DNA from: Gluconobacter kondonii
GTDB lineage: Bacteria > Pseudomonadota > Alphaproteobacteria > Acetobacterales > Acetobacteraceae
Length of the DNA stretch: 45,886 bases
Assembly: GCF_002723995.1 (NCBI RefSeq)
Contig: NZ_BEWP01000016.1
Span: 1-45,886 of the forward strand
Direction: 5' to 3'
The translations under genes were made by a program, and so were the position numbers. Shown here piece by piece: positions 1 through 8,879 of the stretch. The notes under the pieces are model-generated. The model saw only the letters and a program-made list of their open reading frames with translations. It did not search any database and had not been told where the DNA came from. How positions within the stretch are numbered: position 1 is the stretch's first letter; the number at the start of each line of letters is the position of its first letter.

Positions 1-1
1 G

Positions 2-517
2 AACCTTGCATATTCCGTGGCCGATAGTCCTAGATCATTTTATCTTCTTGGGTCGATGGGTATGACAATTCCCGTCGGGTTAGGTGTAGCTACTGCGAGT
101 GGTTTGCGTACTCTCGTATTTGAAGGCGACGGCGGCCTTCTCATGAATCTGGGAGGACTAGCATCTGTCGCGAAATTTGGACCAGATAATCTATCAATCG
201 TAATAGTAGATAACGGAGCATACGTATCTACCGGATGTCAGGAAGTTAACTTGTCGTCTACTCAGGGCATTGAGCACATCGCTCGGTCATGCGGCTTGGT
301 TAACGTTTGTACATTTGACACAGGGAGTGTCGAAAACGACATTTTAAACTGGGTAGGGCGAGCAGGCTTGCGTCTTGCCGTTTTGAAGACGCAAGCTAAG
401 AAGATAGATGCTCCTTTTGTACCTTTGGCTCCTGAAAAAATGACGGCCCGGTTTATCGCTTCCTGCGAGCAGGCGAGGCCGCTAAACCCCGATCGCGACG
501 GGGAGGACGCCAACTAG
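2..517 (+). CDS. Thiamine-diphosphate decarboxylase-like protein, C-terminal part (5' end outside window)
   Basis: The frame is open from base 2, so the gene begins before the window; a GTG at 17 lies inside it and is probably not the start. The protein has the ThDP-binding signature: GDG near the start of the visible part, then an Asn about 27 residues on followed by a conserved Tyr (VDNGAY). The 'FYLLGSMGM' stretch before it is typical of sulfopyruvate/phosphonopyruvate decarboxylase beta-type subunits, which decarboxylate 2-oxo acids. The N-terminal pyrimidine-binding half, if fused, is not visible. It converges on dotL with only 34 bases between stop codons and is unrelated in function to the conjugation genes, so it may mark the edge of the transfer region. 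Family confident; substrate not. Confidence 0.75.
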   Translation, partial: NLAYSVADSPRSFYLLGSMGMTIPVGLGVATASGLRTLVFEGDGGLLMNLGGLASVAKFGPDNLSIVIVDNGAYVSTGCQEVNLSSTQGIEHIARSCGLVNVCTFDTGSVENDILNWVGRAGLRLAVLKTQAKKIDAPFVPLAPEKMTARFIASCEQARPLNPDRDGEDAN

Positions 518-551
518 CTCACTGTATCCCGTACCTATCTACGATAACTGC

Positions 552-2867
552 TCACGCGTGCAGGCTGCCCACCAATTTGCGGAAGGCTGCCAGAATCTCT
601 TTTTCATTTCCTCCCTTTGCTCCGGGTGTATTGGCAGGGACCGAACGGAGCTGATCGCGCGTCGCCAGAACCAGCACAGCACGACGACGAGGCGTCCGGC
701 CTGTCCTGCTGCCAGCAAGACGCTCTAGTTGCTCTATCTGCCCCAGAAACGCCCCGTCCATGGGCTGCGCAGGCACAAGGCTTTCATCCTTGTTGTCGTC
801 GCGCTGGAAGCGGCCCCAGGCCAGCATCCCCGCGAACGGCGTGTTGCCTTCTCCACGACCGTGAGCCGTGGTGGCCCTCAGGAACGCCGTCAGATCGGTC
901 AGGCTTGTACTGACATCGCCCATGAGGGCTTTGCTGTCCCGGTGGTTTTCATTTGCGATCTTGCCGATCAGGGCTTTGACCGCTGCTGGGATGGCCGAGC
1001 TGGCGGTCTCGATCTGGAAGTCGCCGTTTTCCAGCGTTTCGACAATGCCCCAGGTCTCGGCGTCCGGATCCACACCATGCCCGGCCTTGGGGGAGGGGAG
1101 CATGACCGGACGGGCGCGGCGGACTTCGCCGGAGCGTCCATTGATGTCGGCAAAGAACGTCTTGGAATGAATGACGCGGCCACCGAACATCGTCACGGCC
1201 TCACCTTCGATCAGGCTTTGCAGATCGTTCCAGGGCAGACGGGAAACCTCACGGACCTCAGCGCCTGAGCCGTTGTAATATCCGTAGCCATCATTCTCCA
1301 CGCGGGTTGCCTGTGTGACTTCCACCTTGTCGGCCTGCTGTTCCAGCCACTCACGGGTCTTCATGGCATCCTGAAGCCGCAGTGCATGGGTCAGGTTCGC
1401 GTTGCCGAGAAGGGAGAAGGCCTTTTCGCCAATCCGGGCCGTCAGGCCGGGCAGATCCTGAAACGAGATCCAGAACATGCAGTTCAGGCCACGGCCCATG
1501 GCGAGCATCCGGTCCATGCCGTCCGTGACATAGGCGGCCAGCTCGTCAAAGAAGATCTGGAATGGCGCATCACCAGCTCCGGCCTTCAGCTTGAACACTT
1601 CGCTGGCAGAGCCATGCAGCTTTGCCCCGAGGAGCTGGGCCATGACACCGCGCAGTGAGGCCACGACGATCTTGCCCAGGCCCGCGAGACTGTCTGACGA
1701 GTTTTCCAGCGAGGGCAGGATGACGATCAGGATGCGGCGGTTCAGGACCACATCGCGCATGATGATGTCGGCCGTCTCGGCACTGAAGATATGCCCCAAA
1801 CTCACGCCAAGCTGGGTAAAGACACGCGAGAAATACATCTTGGCATAGCCGTGCTGCTCTGACGGCTTGTTTTCCTTCTGGGCGTTCCACTCCAGAGATG
1901 AATCATAACCGGGCAGCTCGCCGAGATAGGCCTGAAGCGGCCACAGCACATCGTCCGGAATATCCTCGACCCTGCGCTCGATGGCCTGATTGGAACCGGG
2001 ATTGCGAATGAGGAAAACCTTGTGCCGGGCGAGCGTCCCGATCCAGCGCAGATCGGTCGCATAGCGGATCGCGTCGATATTGATGGGGATGCCGTGGGTG
2101 TCGCGCATCCAGACGAGGGCCGGAACCACTGTGCCGATGAGGCCGACAGCGCGGTCGCGGAAGACGCCATTGGAATCATTGGCCGACTGTTCGCCAAGCT
2201 GGCTGACCAGCATTTCGCGAATGGCGTCCGCATTCCCGGTGGCAAACGGATTGAAGGTGTTGGAATCCCGTGTGCCCGATGCGGCGAGGAAGTTCAGCGC
2301 CAGCACTTGGTCATCGAGCCCAAACCGCCGTGCGAGGGCCAGCACATCGCCATAGACCGTGTTGTCGCCCTTGGCGTCCACGAGGATGCAGCCGGAACCG
2401 TGGGCCAGGGCGTTTGTCATCAGTGAGACAATGGCCGTCGTCTTGCCGGATCCGGTGGTGCCCGGAATGGCTGCGTGCTGACGGGCCGCGTCCGAGGACA
2501 TCCAGAGCTGGCGGCGGGTCCGGGCTTCCGTGCCGAGATAGAGAATGCCGTTGGCCTGACGGGCCTTGCGATCCTTGGGGTTCAGATCGTTCGCATCCTT
2601 CAGCCCGCTATAGCGTGGCATGTGAAGCGGAAGACGCTCAGGACGGAGGACCACCCAGGCCGCGACGGCCGGGGCCGCGAGGATCAGCGCGCCATCTATA
2701 GCGGGCACGAACCAGCCCAGGCCGACCCCGACGAAGCCAAGCCATCCGGCCAGAGGGGAGCGCAGCTCTTCCTTCGTTTTCGTCCAGAACGGGCGGGTAT
2801 CGCGGTATGTCTTTCCCCGCTCGACCTGCTGATGGCCAAGCGGTGCACCAATCTTTCGGGCCGTCAT
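552..2867 (-). CDS. dotL: Type IV coupling ATPase DotL/IcmO (IncI TrbC)
   Basis: 771-residue coupling ATPase that would recruit the relaxosome or substrates to the I-type secretion channel. Two N-terminal membrane segments lie at about residues 41-75. The Walker A GTTGSGKTT is at 136-144 and a Walker B FQIFFDE at about 436-442. The motif order and the 'GRGLNCMFWISFQDLPGL' type segment fit the DotL/IcmO/TrbC family, and the length matches (about 770-790 residues). It is the last gene of the minus-strand block; its ATG lies 4 bases after the stop of the 2872 gene. Partner DotM is encoded two genes upstream, as expected for the coupling complex. IcmJ/DotN, another coupling-complex member, is encoded in a different block (21854). 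Confidence 0.93.
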   Translation of the reverse strand: MTARKIGAPLGHQQVERGKTYRDTRPFWTKTKEELRSPLAGWLGFVGVGLGWFVPAIDGALILAAPAVAAWVVLRPERLPLHMPRYSGLKDANDLNPKDRKARQANGILYLGTEARTRRQLWMSSDAARQHAAIPGTTGSGKTTAIVSLMTNALAHGSGCILVDAKGDNTVYGDVLALARRFGLDDQVLALNFLAASGTRDSNTFNPFATGNADAIREMLVSQLGEQSANDSNGVFRDRAVGLIGTVVPALVWMRDTHGIPINIDAIRYATDLRWIGTLARHKVFLIRNPGSNQAIERRVEDIPDDVLWPLQAYLGELPGYDSSLEWNAQKENKPSEQHGYAKMYFSRVFTQLGVSLGHIFSAETADIIMRDVVLNRRILIVILPSLENSSDSLAGLGKIVVASLRGVMAQLLGAKLHGSASEVFKLKAGAGDAPFQIFFDELAAYVTDGMDRMLAMGRGLNCMFWISFQDLPGLTARIGEKAFSLLGNANLTHALRLQDAMKTREWLEQQADKVEVTQATRVENDGYGYYNGSGAEVREVSRLPWNDLQSLIEGEAVTMFGGRVIHSKTFFADINGRSGEVRRARPVMLPSPKAGHGVDPDAETWGIVETLENGDFQIETASSAIPAAVKALIGKIANENHRDSKALMGDVSTSLTDLTAFLRATTAHGRGEGNTPFAGMLAWGRFQRDDNKDESLVPAQPMDGAFLGQIEQLERLAGSRTGRTPRRRAVLVLATRDQLRSVPANTPGAKGGNEKEILAAFRKLVGSLHA

Positions 2868-2871
2868 GGTT

Positions 2872-3312
2872 TCAGTTCTCCAGCCCGAATGGGGAACCGG
2901 CCTGTGCTGGCGCGGGTGCCGGGGACGGCATTTCCAGATGGGCGGGCTGATGCAGCGCCTTCAGGATCTGCTGTGGTGTCGTGGGTGCCGGAGCTTGCGG
3001 CTGAGTCTCCAGCGGGCCGCTGGAGGGCAACGGCGGAAGAGGTGCGGATTCCGGCATGGCAGGAGCCGACGCGTGCAGGCCGCCAAAAGTGTATAGCAGA
3101 CCGGCACAAACGGCGGCTGTTGCGGCAACCGGCAGGAAGCGGCGGATCCGGCCAGGCGCGGTGGTCTGCGCTCCAGCCGGGGCGATCTCGGCCTGAGCGG
3201 CCGCGAGCGGTAGGGCCTGCGGAAAATGGAGATGGATCGGGGCCGTGTTTCCCTCCTCGATGTCGAGCGTGAGGGGAGCGTTCTGGCCGTGCTGGAGAAT
3301 GATGCGGGTCAT
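2872..3312 (-). CDS. Unknown single-pass membrane protein between DotM and DotL
   Basis: 146 residues, not recognised. Residues about 55-78 form one hydrophobic segment preceded by arginines (GRIRRFLP), suggesting a cytoplasmic N-terminus. The C-terminal half is Pro/Ala-rich (repeated PAP and PLPP) and probably periplasmic. It sits 4 bases before dotL and 11 bases after dotM, inside the coupling-protein cluster, so a role with the coupling complex is a reasonable guess from position only. There is no sequence match to DotK, IcmF or other named Dot proteins that I can support. Confidence 0.7.
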   Translation of the reverse strand: MTRIILQHGQNAPLTLDIEEGNTAPIHLHFPQALPLAAAQAEIAPAGAQTTAPGRIRRFLPVAATAAVCAGLLYTFGGLHASAPAMPESAPLPPLPSSGPLETQPQAPAPTTPQQILKALHQPAHLEMPSPAPAPAQAGSPFGLEN

Positions 3313-3323
3313 GAAACTGTCCT

Positions 3324-4472
3324 TCAGGCGGAGCGGAGCGTGGAGAGGGCGCGATCAAGCACCGGGATATAGAGGGGGCGACGCAGACGCTGTTCCTCGG
3401 ACCAGTGGGCGCGGGCGCCAGCGGCTTCAATCCGGGGATTGGGATGCACGTCTTCGTTGGGGTTTTCACTGGGGTAGCCCAGAGAGTGCAGGGCGTACCA
3501 AAGCGGCCGGTCGATCAGCTTGACGATGGCAAAGGCGGGCGGCGCCAGCACGCCAGCCTCAAAGCGGGCATCGCACAGAAGCGTCATAAGGGCGGTTGTG
3601 GTCCACCCGTGACGGTTACAGCTCTGCGCGATCGTGGCCTGCACATCGGGATCTGCAAGGAAGTCCTGCGCGTTCTTCAGGACCTCTGCGGGCACCTTCA
3701 GGCTGACCTTCGGGCCGGTATCGCCATCAAGTCCTGCGTCAGCCAGACTTTCAGACAGTTGCCCGAGCAGGATCATGGCCTCATCGCGACGCTTGAGTTT
3801 GTGCAGCGCAAAGGCCGCAAAGAGCACCTGGGCCGCAGGTGGGGCCGCGCCCGGACCGGCCGTTGTGTAGTGCGGGCCGAGCTGACGCTCGAACGCTTCC
3901 TGCGCGCAGACCTCGCTGAAACTACCATCGGCGGCCGTGGCAAAGCGGCTGCGCCATTCGTCAGCCGTCAGGGCCGGGTCGGCCGGAAGAGGTGCCCCGT
4001 TAGAAGGCGCAACAAGCCGGGTGATGCGGCGCTTGGCGAACCCGCGCAGGGTCGGAAACATTTTTGCCTGCACGGCAATGAGGCCTTCGAGATCAAGGAC
4101 AGCCCGCAGCGCCTTGTTCTCCCCGAAGAAGAGACACAGACCTGCGCAGATCCCCCCGACCAGGACTGCAACCCACCGGAGCTGCAGACCGACGATGGAC
4201 AGGCCGTAATAGAGCTGGATCAGGCGAATGGACGCCGGATGGTGCAGGGCTTGGTGAAGCTGGAGGTTCAGACGCGCAAGGTCAGGCGTAGGCGACAGGA
4301 TGCCGATCTGCCAGATCAGGGCCTTGCAGTAAAAACGGCTGATCTCGGTGTGGAAGGTTGACCAGACCATATAGGCCAGGACAACGCTGCCGAGCAGCGC
4401 AACACCGGCCAGCATCAGGGTGAGTTCTCCTGACGAGCGCGAGCCTGAGGACCGCGAAGCTGTGCCACTCAT
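3324..4472 (-). CDS. dotM: Coupling-complex protein DotM/IcmP (IncI TrbA)
   Basis: 382-residue inner-membrane protein. Two N-terminal hydrophobic segments (about residues 16-36 and 88-115) precede a cytoplasmic domain. Its C-terminal 'DRPLWYALHSLGYPSENP' and the adjacent 'EAAGARAHW' block are characteristic of DotM/IcmP, where this region contacts DotL. Its ATG overlaps the stop of the lytic transglycosylase gene by 4 bases (ATGA), so translation is probably coupled. Length agrees with the family (about 370-400 residues). The assignment rests on this motif, topology and neighbourhood with DotL and DotB. Confidence 0.88.
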   Translation of the reverse strand: MSGTASRSSGSRSSGELTLMLAGVALLGSVVLAYMVWSTFHTEISRFYCKALIWQIGILSPTPDLARLNLQLHQALHHPASIRLIQLYYGLSIVGLQLRWVAVLVGGICAGLCLFFGENKALRAVLDLEGLIAVQAKMFPTLRGFAKRRITRLVAPSNGAPLPADPALTADEWRSRFATAADGSFSEVCAQEAFERQLGPHYTTAGPGAAPPAAQVLFAAFALHKLKRRDEAMILLGQLSESLADAGLDGDTGPKVSLKVPAEVLKNAQDFLADPDVQATIAQSCNRHGWTTTALMTLLCDARFEAGVLAPPAFAIVKLIDRPLWYALHSLGYPSENPNEDVHPNPRIEAAGARAHWSEEQRLRRPLYIPVLDRALSTLRSA

Positions 4473-4966
4473 GCCGGGTCTCCTTGATGGCTGGTTCGGA
4501 TCAGGGTCTGGGAAATCTCGTAAAAGCGCTTGAGATAGGCCGTGCCAAAGCGGGGCGTGTGGGAGTGATAGCCCGCGACGGCCTGCCAGAGATCGCCTCG
4601 GGCCTTGGTCATTTCCTGCCCGAGGATCCAGCCGCCCGCTTCGAGATTGGCGCAGGAATTGTTCCGCAAGGCCGCATAGGCACGGGACGGGGTGGTGTGC
4701 CAGTGCCGCGCGATCTCAGGGACGTGAATCGTATTGACCTGCATGGGGCCAAGATCGGACGTCCCGTTGGTATTCTGCACGGCCTGTCCGGGATGGCCGC
4801 CTTCGACATAGAGCAGGACCAGCATGACGCCTGCTGGCACATGCGCGTTATGGGCTGACTCTTTGAGGCAGGCTGTGATCTGGCGTCCGCCATCGTCCTC
4901 GGCCGAGGCAGCCGGGGCTGCGATGAGGGCCGCGAGGGCCAGCGGAAAGAAAATCCGGGTTTTCAT
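4469..4966 (-). CDS. Secreted lytic transglycosylase (VirB1-like SLT domain)
   Basis: I chose the ATG at 4966, not the longer frame to 5041. It overlaps the preceding stop as ATGA, has an AAGGAG ribosome site 8 bases upstream and begins a clear signal peptide (MKTRIFFPLALAALIAAPAASA). The mature part has the SLT pattern: a candidate catalytic Glu in 'LLYVEGGHPG', then 'NTNGTSDLGPMQVN', and later 'AVAGYHSHTPRFGTAYLKRF'. Such enzymes locally cleave peptidoglycan so that the secretion channel can cross the wall. It is translationally coupled to both neighbours inside the dot block. Confidence 0.88.
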   Translation of the reverse strand: MKTRIFFPLALAALIAAPAASAEDDGGRQITACLKESAHNAHVPAGVMLVLLYVEGGHPGQAVQNTNGTSDLGPMQVNTIHVPEIARHWHTTPSRAYAALRNNSCANLEAGGWILGQEMTKARGDLWQAVAGYHSHTPRFGTAYLKRFYEISQTLIRTSHQGDPA

Positions 4967-5382
4967 GCGGCTTGCTCCTTCTGGACGGAGACCGGCTGAA
5001 GACGCGCCATGCTCGCCTGCCAGAGGCCGTTCAGATCGCACAGGTTGATCTGCCCGTTCTGAACCGGGAGGGCATCCAGCACGTCGAGCAGACAGAGCAG
5101 GACCGTCACGGCAGACTGCGCGTCATGGTCGAGGACGGTCACGCCGAGGGCGGCTTCAGGATCATCGACCAGCTTCAACCCAAAGCCGTGCCGGGTCATT
5201 TCAAACCAGAGCGCCTCGGCAGTAATCAGGAACGCTGGCAGGAAACCGCTGCTGGACGCCGCGACCGTACTGGCGCAGGGGGTTGAGTTGGTGGCATCGC
5301 TCAGAATGACGCCGAGGCCCTTGCGGTCGATGGCCCGGACCAGAACGTCCGACAGGAGCGTGACTGCAGGAGAGGGGGTCAT
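4963..5382 (-). CDS. Unknown protein in dot operon
   Basis: 139 residues, not recognised. No signal peptide or clear membrane segment. The composition is mixed with a fairly hydrophobic middle (SAVTVLLCLLDVLDALPV), suggesting a small folded cytoplasmic protein. It overlaps icmT by 4 bases upstream and the transglycosylase by 4 bases downstream, so it is surely expressed with the transfer genes. IcmS/IcmW-type chaperones are of this size and usually present in such systems, but I see no motif that justifies that name. Confidence 0.75.
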   Translation of the reverse strand: MTPSPAVTLLSDVLVRAIDRKGLGVILSDATNSTPCASTVAASSSGFLPAFLITAEALWFEMTRHGFGLKLVDDPEAALGVTVLDHDAQSAVTVLLCLLDVLDALPVQNGQINLCDLNGLWQASMARLQPVSVQKEQAA

Positions 5383-5627
5383 CCGTAGCGCCTCCGCTTC
5401 CAGGTCGGCCGCCCGGACCGGACGGGGCCGGTGATGAGGCGACGGACAGTTCTGAGGGCAGCCGGCAGCGTCAGGCCAAAGAAGCTGATCGTTGCAAACA
5501 GGGCGGTGCCCAGAACGCCGATATACAGCGTCGTCCAGCTCCAGTACGTGACCGTTACAAGGAGCGGGAGACAGGCCCGGCCATCAAGGATAGCCAGACG
5601 GACAGGTTGTGCGGTTGCGCGCCACAT
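5379..5627 (-). CDS. icmT: IcmT/TraK family inner-membrane protein
   Basis: 82 residues, the usual size for IcmT/TraK. The pattern 'RPVR-ILDGRA-LPLLV', then an aromatic-rich 'YWSWTTLYIGVLG' and 'FFGLTLPAALRTVRRLITGP', follows the family signature (arginine-rich start, one or two hydrophobic segments, basic RxxR-GP end). In this protein the opening reads QPVRLAILDGRACLPLL. It is encoded immediately after dotB with TGATG start/stop overlap, the same order as in IncI plasmids (traJ-traK). IcmT is required for export or pore function in Legionella; its role in conjugation is by analogy. Confidence 0.85.
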   Translation of the reverse strand: MWRATAQPVRLAILDGRACLPLLVTVTYWSWTTLYIGVLGTALFATISFFGLTLPAALRTVRRLITGPVRSGRPTWKRRRYG

Positions 5628-6793
5628 CAGGCGTCTCTCCTCCAGGCATCGTTGGCCGTCTTTTCAGTAATCAGCCCCTCTTCCAGGGCTTTGCGGATGG
5701 CGACGGCGTAGCTCTGACCGTCGCTCTCGATGGCCTGCGCCACGAGGTCGGGCCAAAGCTCGCTTTCGGTTCGCATAAGCTGACGGCGCAGATCCTGATG
5801 AAAGGTCAGGAACTCGCGCACAGCCACACGGCCCCCGCCGACCCGCTCCAGAAGACGCTGGTTGATGACAAAGCGCAGAGACTGCGCCAGCGCGCTCACG
5901 AGGTTGTCGCGTTCAGCCCGTGGGCAGAGTGCAATGGCACGCTGGATCATGAGCGGGCCGTTATCGGCGTGAATGGTGGTCGAGAGCTTGCCGCCTGTAA
6001 TGGCGCAGTTGATGGCCGCCTCCATGGTCGGGCCGTCACGACATTCGCCGAGAACCAGATCCGAGTTTTCACGGCGCATCGAGCCCTCGACAAACAGCGG
6101 TGGTGTCAGATTGGGCGGGCGGATCTCGGTCTGGGTGATCCGGTTGCCGTTCGGCGGCTTGAGGCTGTCGAAAAGGAACTCGATCGGCTGCTCGCCTGTG
6201 GAAATGTTGCACGAGACGGTCGGATCCATCAGCCGGTCATGGATCAGTCCGAACTGTAGTGTCGTCTTGCCCGATCCCGTCGCTCCTCCCGTGAGCACCA
6301 TGCCGCTTCTGAGCAGGTTGGTGTCGCGGATCTCCTGCTCGACCCGCTGCTTATCCAGACTGTCCGGCAGGGTCGGGATGGGCCGGAAGACAAGATTCAT
6401 GCCCGGGCCGCGCATGGTCTGTACGGGAAAGATATTGATCCGAAAGCGCAGGGACTCACGGCGGTTGAGCGTGACGCTATAGGCCGTATCGAGCTGAAGG
6501 CTGATCAGGACACGCGCCGAGCCGTCCGCCCCATAGACGTGATCCACGATCTGCTTGAGATCCAGCGATGTCGTGGGGTCCATGGTGGCGTAGCGGTTGC
6601 GGCCGTGAACCGTCAGCGTGGCGCGATGACCGGTCAGCAGGTCGATCCGCGACGCGCCGAGGCCGTGCGCCCATTTCAGGAAGTCATCGAGACCGGGGGC
6701 GTTCTTCCGCGCTTCGGCCACCCAGGGATATTCGCGCTTCGCCCGCTCGTGCGCCCAGGTGTCAGCGTCACGCAGTTTGAGGACGGCGCTCAT
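5627..6793 (-). CDS. dotB: Secretion ATPase DotB/TraJ
   Basis: 388-residue PilT/VirB11-like hexameric ATPase that would power assembly or substrate transfer on the cytoplasmic face. Walker A GGATGSGKTT is at 169-178. A Walker B-like 'SDLVLGECRD' is at about 244-253, followed by the histidine-box 'GGKLSTTIHADN'. The N-terminal 'LLTGHRATLTVHGR' PAS-like region is typical of DotB. Length matches DotB/TraJ (about 375-390). Its ATG overlaps dotC by 4 bases and its stop overlaps the icmT start by one base. Confidence 0.94.
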   Translation of the reverse strand: MSAVLKLRDADTWAHERAKREYPWVAEARKNAPGLDDFLKWAHGLGASRIDLLTGHRATLTVHGRNRYATMDPTTSLDLKQIVDHVYGADGSARVLISLQLDTAYSVTLNRRESLRFRINIFPVQTMRGPGMNLVFRPIPTLPDSLDKQRVEQEIRDTNLLRSGMVLTGGATGSGKTTLQFGLIHDRLMDPTVSCNISTGEQPIEFLFDSLKPPNGNRITQTEIRPPNLTPPLFVEGSMRRENSDLVLGECRDGPTMEAAINCAITGGKLSTTIHADNGPLMIQRAIALCPRAERDNLVSALAQSLRFVINQRLLERVGGGRVAVREFLTFHQDLRRQLMRTESELWPDLVAQAIESDGQSYAVAIRKALEEGLITEKTANDAWRRDA

Positions 6794-7788
6794 CGGCAGT
6801 CCTCCGGATAGGCAACGCGGGTGCGGGCCTGAAGACCGGGCTGCCCGGTGATGCGGATCACGCGGTCGCCGAGATGCAGACTGTCCCCGCCGCCCACGGC
6901 CTGACGGTTCTCGAAGACCACGCGCGGCTCTTCGACACGACCGGCCCGCAGAAGCACGCGGTAGCGGGCCATGCCGGTGATGTCGCGCTGAAGTCGGGAG
7001 AGATCGGACAGGTAGATCTCATCCGCCACCTTTTCTCCGGAGGCCCAGCCTTCAGCGACCCAGTCATTCCAGTGCCGCACTTCCTTGTAGGTATGCGGCA
7101 GAGCGGATGAGGCCGGATGACGTGGCTTGTTCCAGGACCGCACGAGATAGGTGCGCCAGTTCGGTGCGGCAGAGGTGAGCTGCGCTTCACGGGTAATCTC
7201 GAAGACACAGCGGCTTTCATGGGCGATGGTGCCGGTGTCGTTCAGGGCGAAGGCCATCTGCGCCTGACTGACGATCGGCGGCTGCATGAGGGTCTGGCCA
7301 TCACCGACCGGCAGGACGAAGGGACGGAAATCGAACGTGGTGTCGAGGATGGGCTCGTTGTGGCGGAGCATTTCGTTGATGGCGAAAGACCGTGCGGCCT
7401 GTCCGCCCTGTGCCCCGTAGGTCAGCGCTGCCTGACGGATCTGCTCGCGTCGGCCCGGCTTGAGGTCGTCGCCGGCTTCATCGTTTGGTCGCGCGTCCTG
7501 CAAGGCTTCGAGAGACGGTGGGGCCTCACCGCCTGTGATGCGGTCGAGCTGAAGCGCGCCCGTGACCGGGGTGTTGGCAGGATTGCCGAGGGCTTCATCG
7601 TTGGCGTTGACCTGATCCGCGCCCGGTTCAGGCGGGTTGGGCATGGACACGAGCGTTCCGCTCCGGGCTGGCGGAGGAAGAGAGCTTGTGGACGGCATGA
7701 TGCTGCCGTTGTCGGCCGCACCTGCGAGGGACGGGAATGCGAGGAAGGCAGCCGTTGCGAGGCCGCAGAGCAGGGCGCGATCAGCCAT
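6790..7788 (-). CDS. dotC: Outer-membrane core protein DotC/TraI
   Basis: 332 residues with an N-terminal signal peptide (cleavage near residue 24). The hallmark 'YGAQGGQAARSFAINEML', then 'LDTTFDFRPFVLP' and 'PPIVSQAQMAF', identifies DotC. Unlike Legionella DotC I see no lipobox cysteine after the signal peptide, so it may be non-lipidated. DotC with DotD helps DotH reach the outer membrane. It overlaps dotD by 8 bases upstream and dotB by 4 bases downstream. Confidence 0.92.
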   Translation of the reverse strand: MADRALLCGLATAAFLAFPSLAGAADNGSIMPSTSSLPPPARSGTLVSMPNPPEPGADQVNANDEALGNPANTPVTGALQLDRITGGEAPPSLEALQDARPNDEAGDDLKPGRREQIRQAALTYGAQGGQAARSFAINEMLRHNEPILDTTFDFRPFVLPVGDGQTLMQPPIVSQAQMAFALNDTGTIAHESRCVFEITREAQLTSAAPNWRTYLVRSWNKPRHPASSALPHTYKEVRHWNDWVAEGWASGEKVADEIYLSDLSRLQRDITGMARYRVLLRAGRVEEPRVVFENRQAVGGGDSLHLGDRVIRITGQPGLQARTRVAYPEDCR

Positions 7789-8233
7789 GGTACGTCACCG
7801 AGATTGCGTGGGAGAGGGGATCGACAGAGACGGTGGCCTGATCTCCTGCCTGCTCGCCAAGCGTGCGCAGGTGGTCAATCACAGGAGCCACGGCATTGAT
7901 CTGGACAATGACCTTCCGGTGGGGGCCGAATGCGGTCACGCTGTAGCCGATGTCTTTGCCGAGCTTGCGGACCGCAGGCTCAAGCGGGCCTTGCCAGACA
8001 AACCAGACCTGACGCTTGAGGTCAGCGGGCAGGCCGGGGTCCGGGGTCATGGGAGGCGCGGCCGGCCGCAACGTGCCGAGCTGGGCCAGATCCGCGTCGG
8101 TTGTGGCAATGGCGCGTTGCAGCGCAAGTTCGGGATTGGCCATGCCTGTTGTCGCCACAGGCTCGGGCGGTTTGGTGGCGCAGGCCGAGAGGGCCAGCAG
8201 AAGAACAGGTGTCAGAAGGTAGTGGTGTCGCAT
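7781..8233 (-). CDS. dotD: Outer-membrane lipoprotein DotD/TraH
   Basis: 150 residues beginning with a lipoprotein signal; the lipobox LSAC puts the lipidated Cys at 18. The C-terminal domain, with 'VWFVWQGPLEPAVRKLGKDI' and 'ITYHG-like' ending, resembles the secretin N0-like fold of DotD. First gene of the dotD-dotL block. The GGAGG ribosome site lies inside a 9-bp hairpin (8235-8259) just before the ATG, and the recurrent AGTCGCAGAT element lies 38 bases upstream, so start access is probably regulated. Confidence 0.9.
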   Translation of the reverse strand: MRHHYLLTPVLLLALSACATKPPEPVATTGMANPELALQRAIATTDADLAQLGTLRPAAPPMTPDPGLPADLKRQVWFVWQGPLEPAVRKLGKDIGYSVTAFGPHRKVIVQINAVAPVIDHLRTLGEQAGDQATVSVDPLSHAISVTYHG

Positions 8234-8234
8234 G

Positions 8235-8283
8235 GATCCCTCCAGATGTTGGAAGGATCATCGCGGCTCAATCTGCGACTTAG
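8235..8283 (-). promoter_or_regulatory. Leader element of dotD: AGTCGCAGAT plus SD-occluding hairpin
   Basis: Reading in the dotD direction, CTAAGTCGCAGAT (8271-8283) is followed 11 bases later by a stem of nine pairs (one G-U) between 8251-8259 and 8235-8243. The loop has seven bases. The 3' arm contains the GGAGG ribosome site, 5 bases before the ATG. It is one of eight exact copies of the 10-mer in the window. No gene in the same direction lies just upstream, so here it may be near the 5' end of the transcript. Confidence 0.75.
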
Positions 8284-8450
8284 ACGGAAAAAAGTAGCCG
8301 AAGATAAAGGGACTGCGCAGCCAGGTTAGGGTGGCTTTACGCAAATTTTCAGCAAAAAAACGGTTCGAAATAACGTGCTATATCTATCCGTGCACTCGTG
8401 GGAGTGCATGGCCTCACCCTACATTCGTTCATCTTTTGACGAGACGTGCC

Positions 8451-8879
8451 ATGCAAGAGCTAGAAATCAAGATCAAGTTGAAAATTGCAGTAGAGGTGGA
8501 GGCTGGTTCCCAAAAACAGTCGATTGTCCCAGCTCGTTCGATTGAGGGGGCGCATGAATGTAATGTTGTCCTCACATCAAGCGAAGAAGAAGCCGCGCGG
8601 AAGAGTAGGTACAAAAAACCGGACAAAAAATTCGTGATGTTTTTTGTCCCATATATAGTCGGTGCGGTCTTATTTTTATTGCTAATCGCACTAAATATCG
8701 TTGAGTGGGACTGGAAATACAAGGCAGAGATATTTTTAGTTTCGGCCACAGTTGCTTTGGTGCAAGCCTTTGGAAGGGAGTCCTTACTAACTGGAGTGAA
8801 GCAGCCGAAACGTATTCGCAAAAAGGTGTGGATGAAAGGAAGTCTTTTTGCGATGGGATTGCAATGGTTTCTGGATTGA
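8451..8879 (+). CDS. Unknown small membrane protein, AT-rich
   Basis: 142 residues from the ATG at 8451; a longer frame from 8331 lacks support. The hydrophilic first half contains a patch of Lys/Glu. Two hydrophobic segments follow: 'FVMFFVPYIVGAVLFLLLIALNIV' (positions about 63-86) and 'AEIFLVSATVALVQAF'. It then ends in a basic tail. Base composition is clearly more AT-rich than the flanking dot genes, suggesting acquisition. Its end overlaps the 8705-9043 frame, and the two may be one frameshifted gene. Function unknown. Confidence 0.45.
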   Translation: MQELEIKIKLKIAVEVEAGSQKQSIVPARSIEGAHECNVVLTSSEEEAARKSRYKKPDKKFVMFFVPYIVGAVLFLLLIALNIVEWDWKYKAEIFLVSATVALVQAFGRESLLTGVKQPKRIRKKVWMKGSLFAMGLQWFLD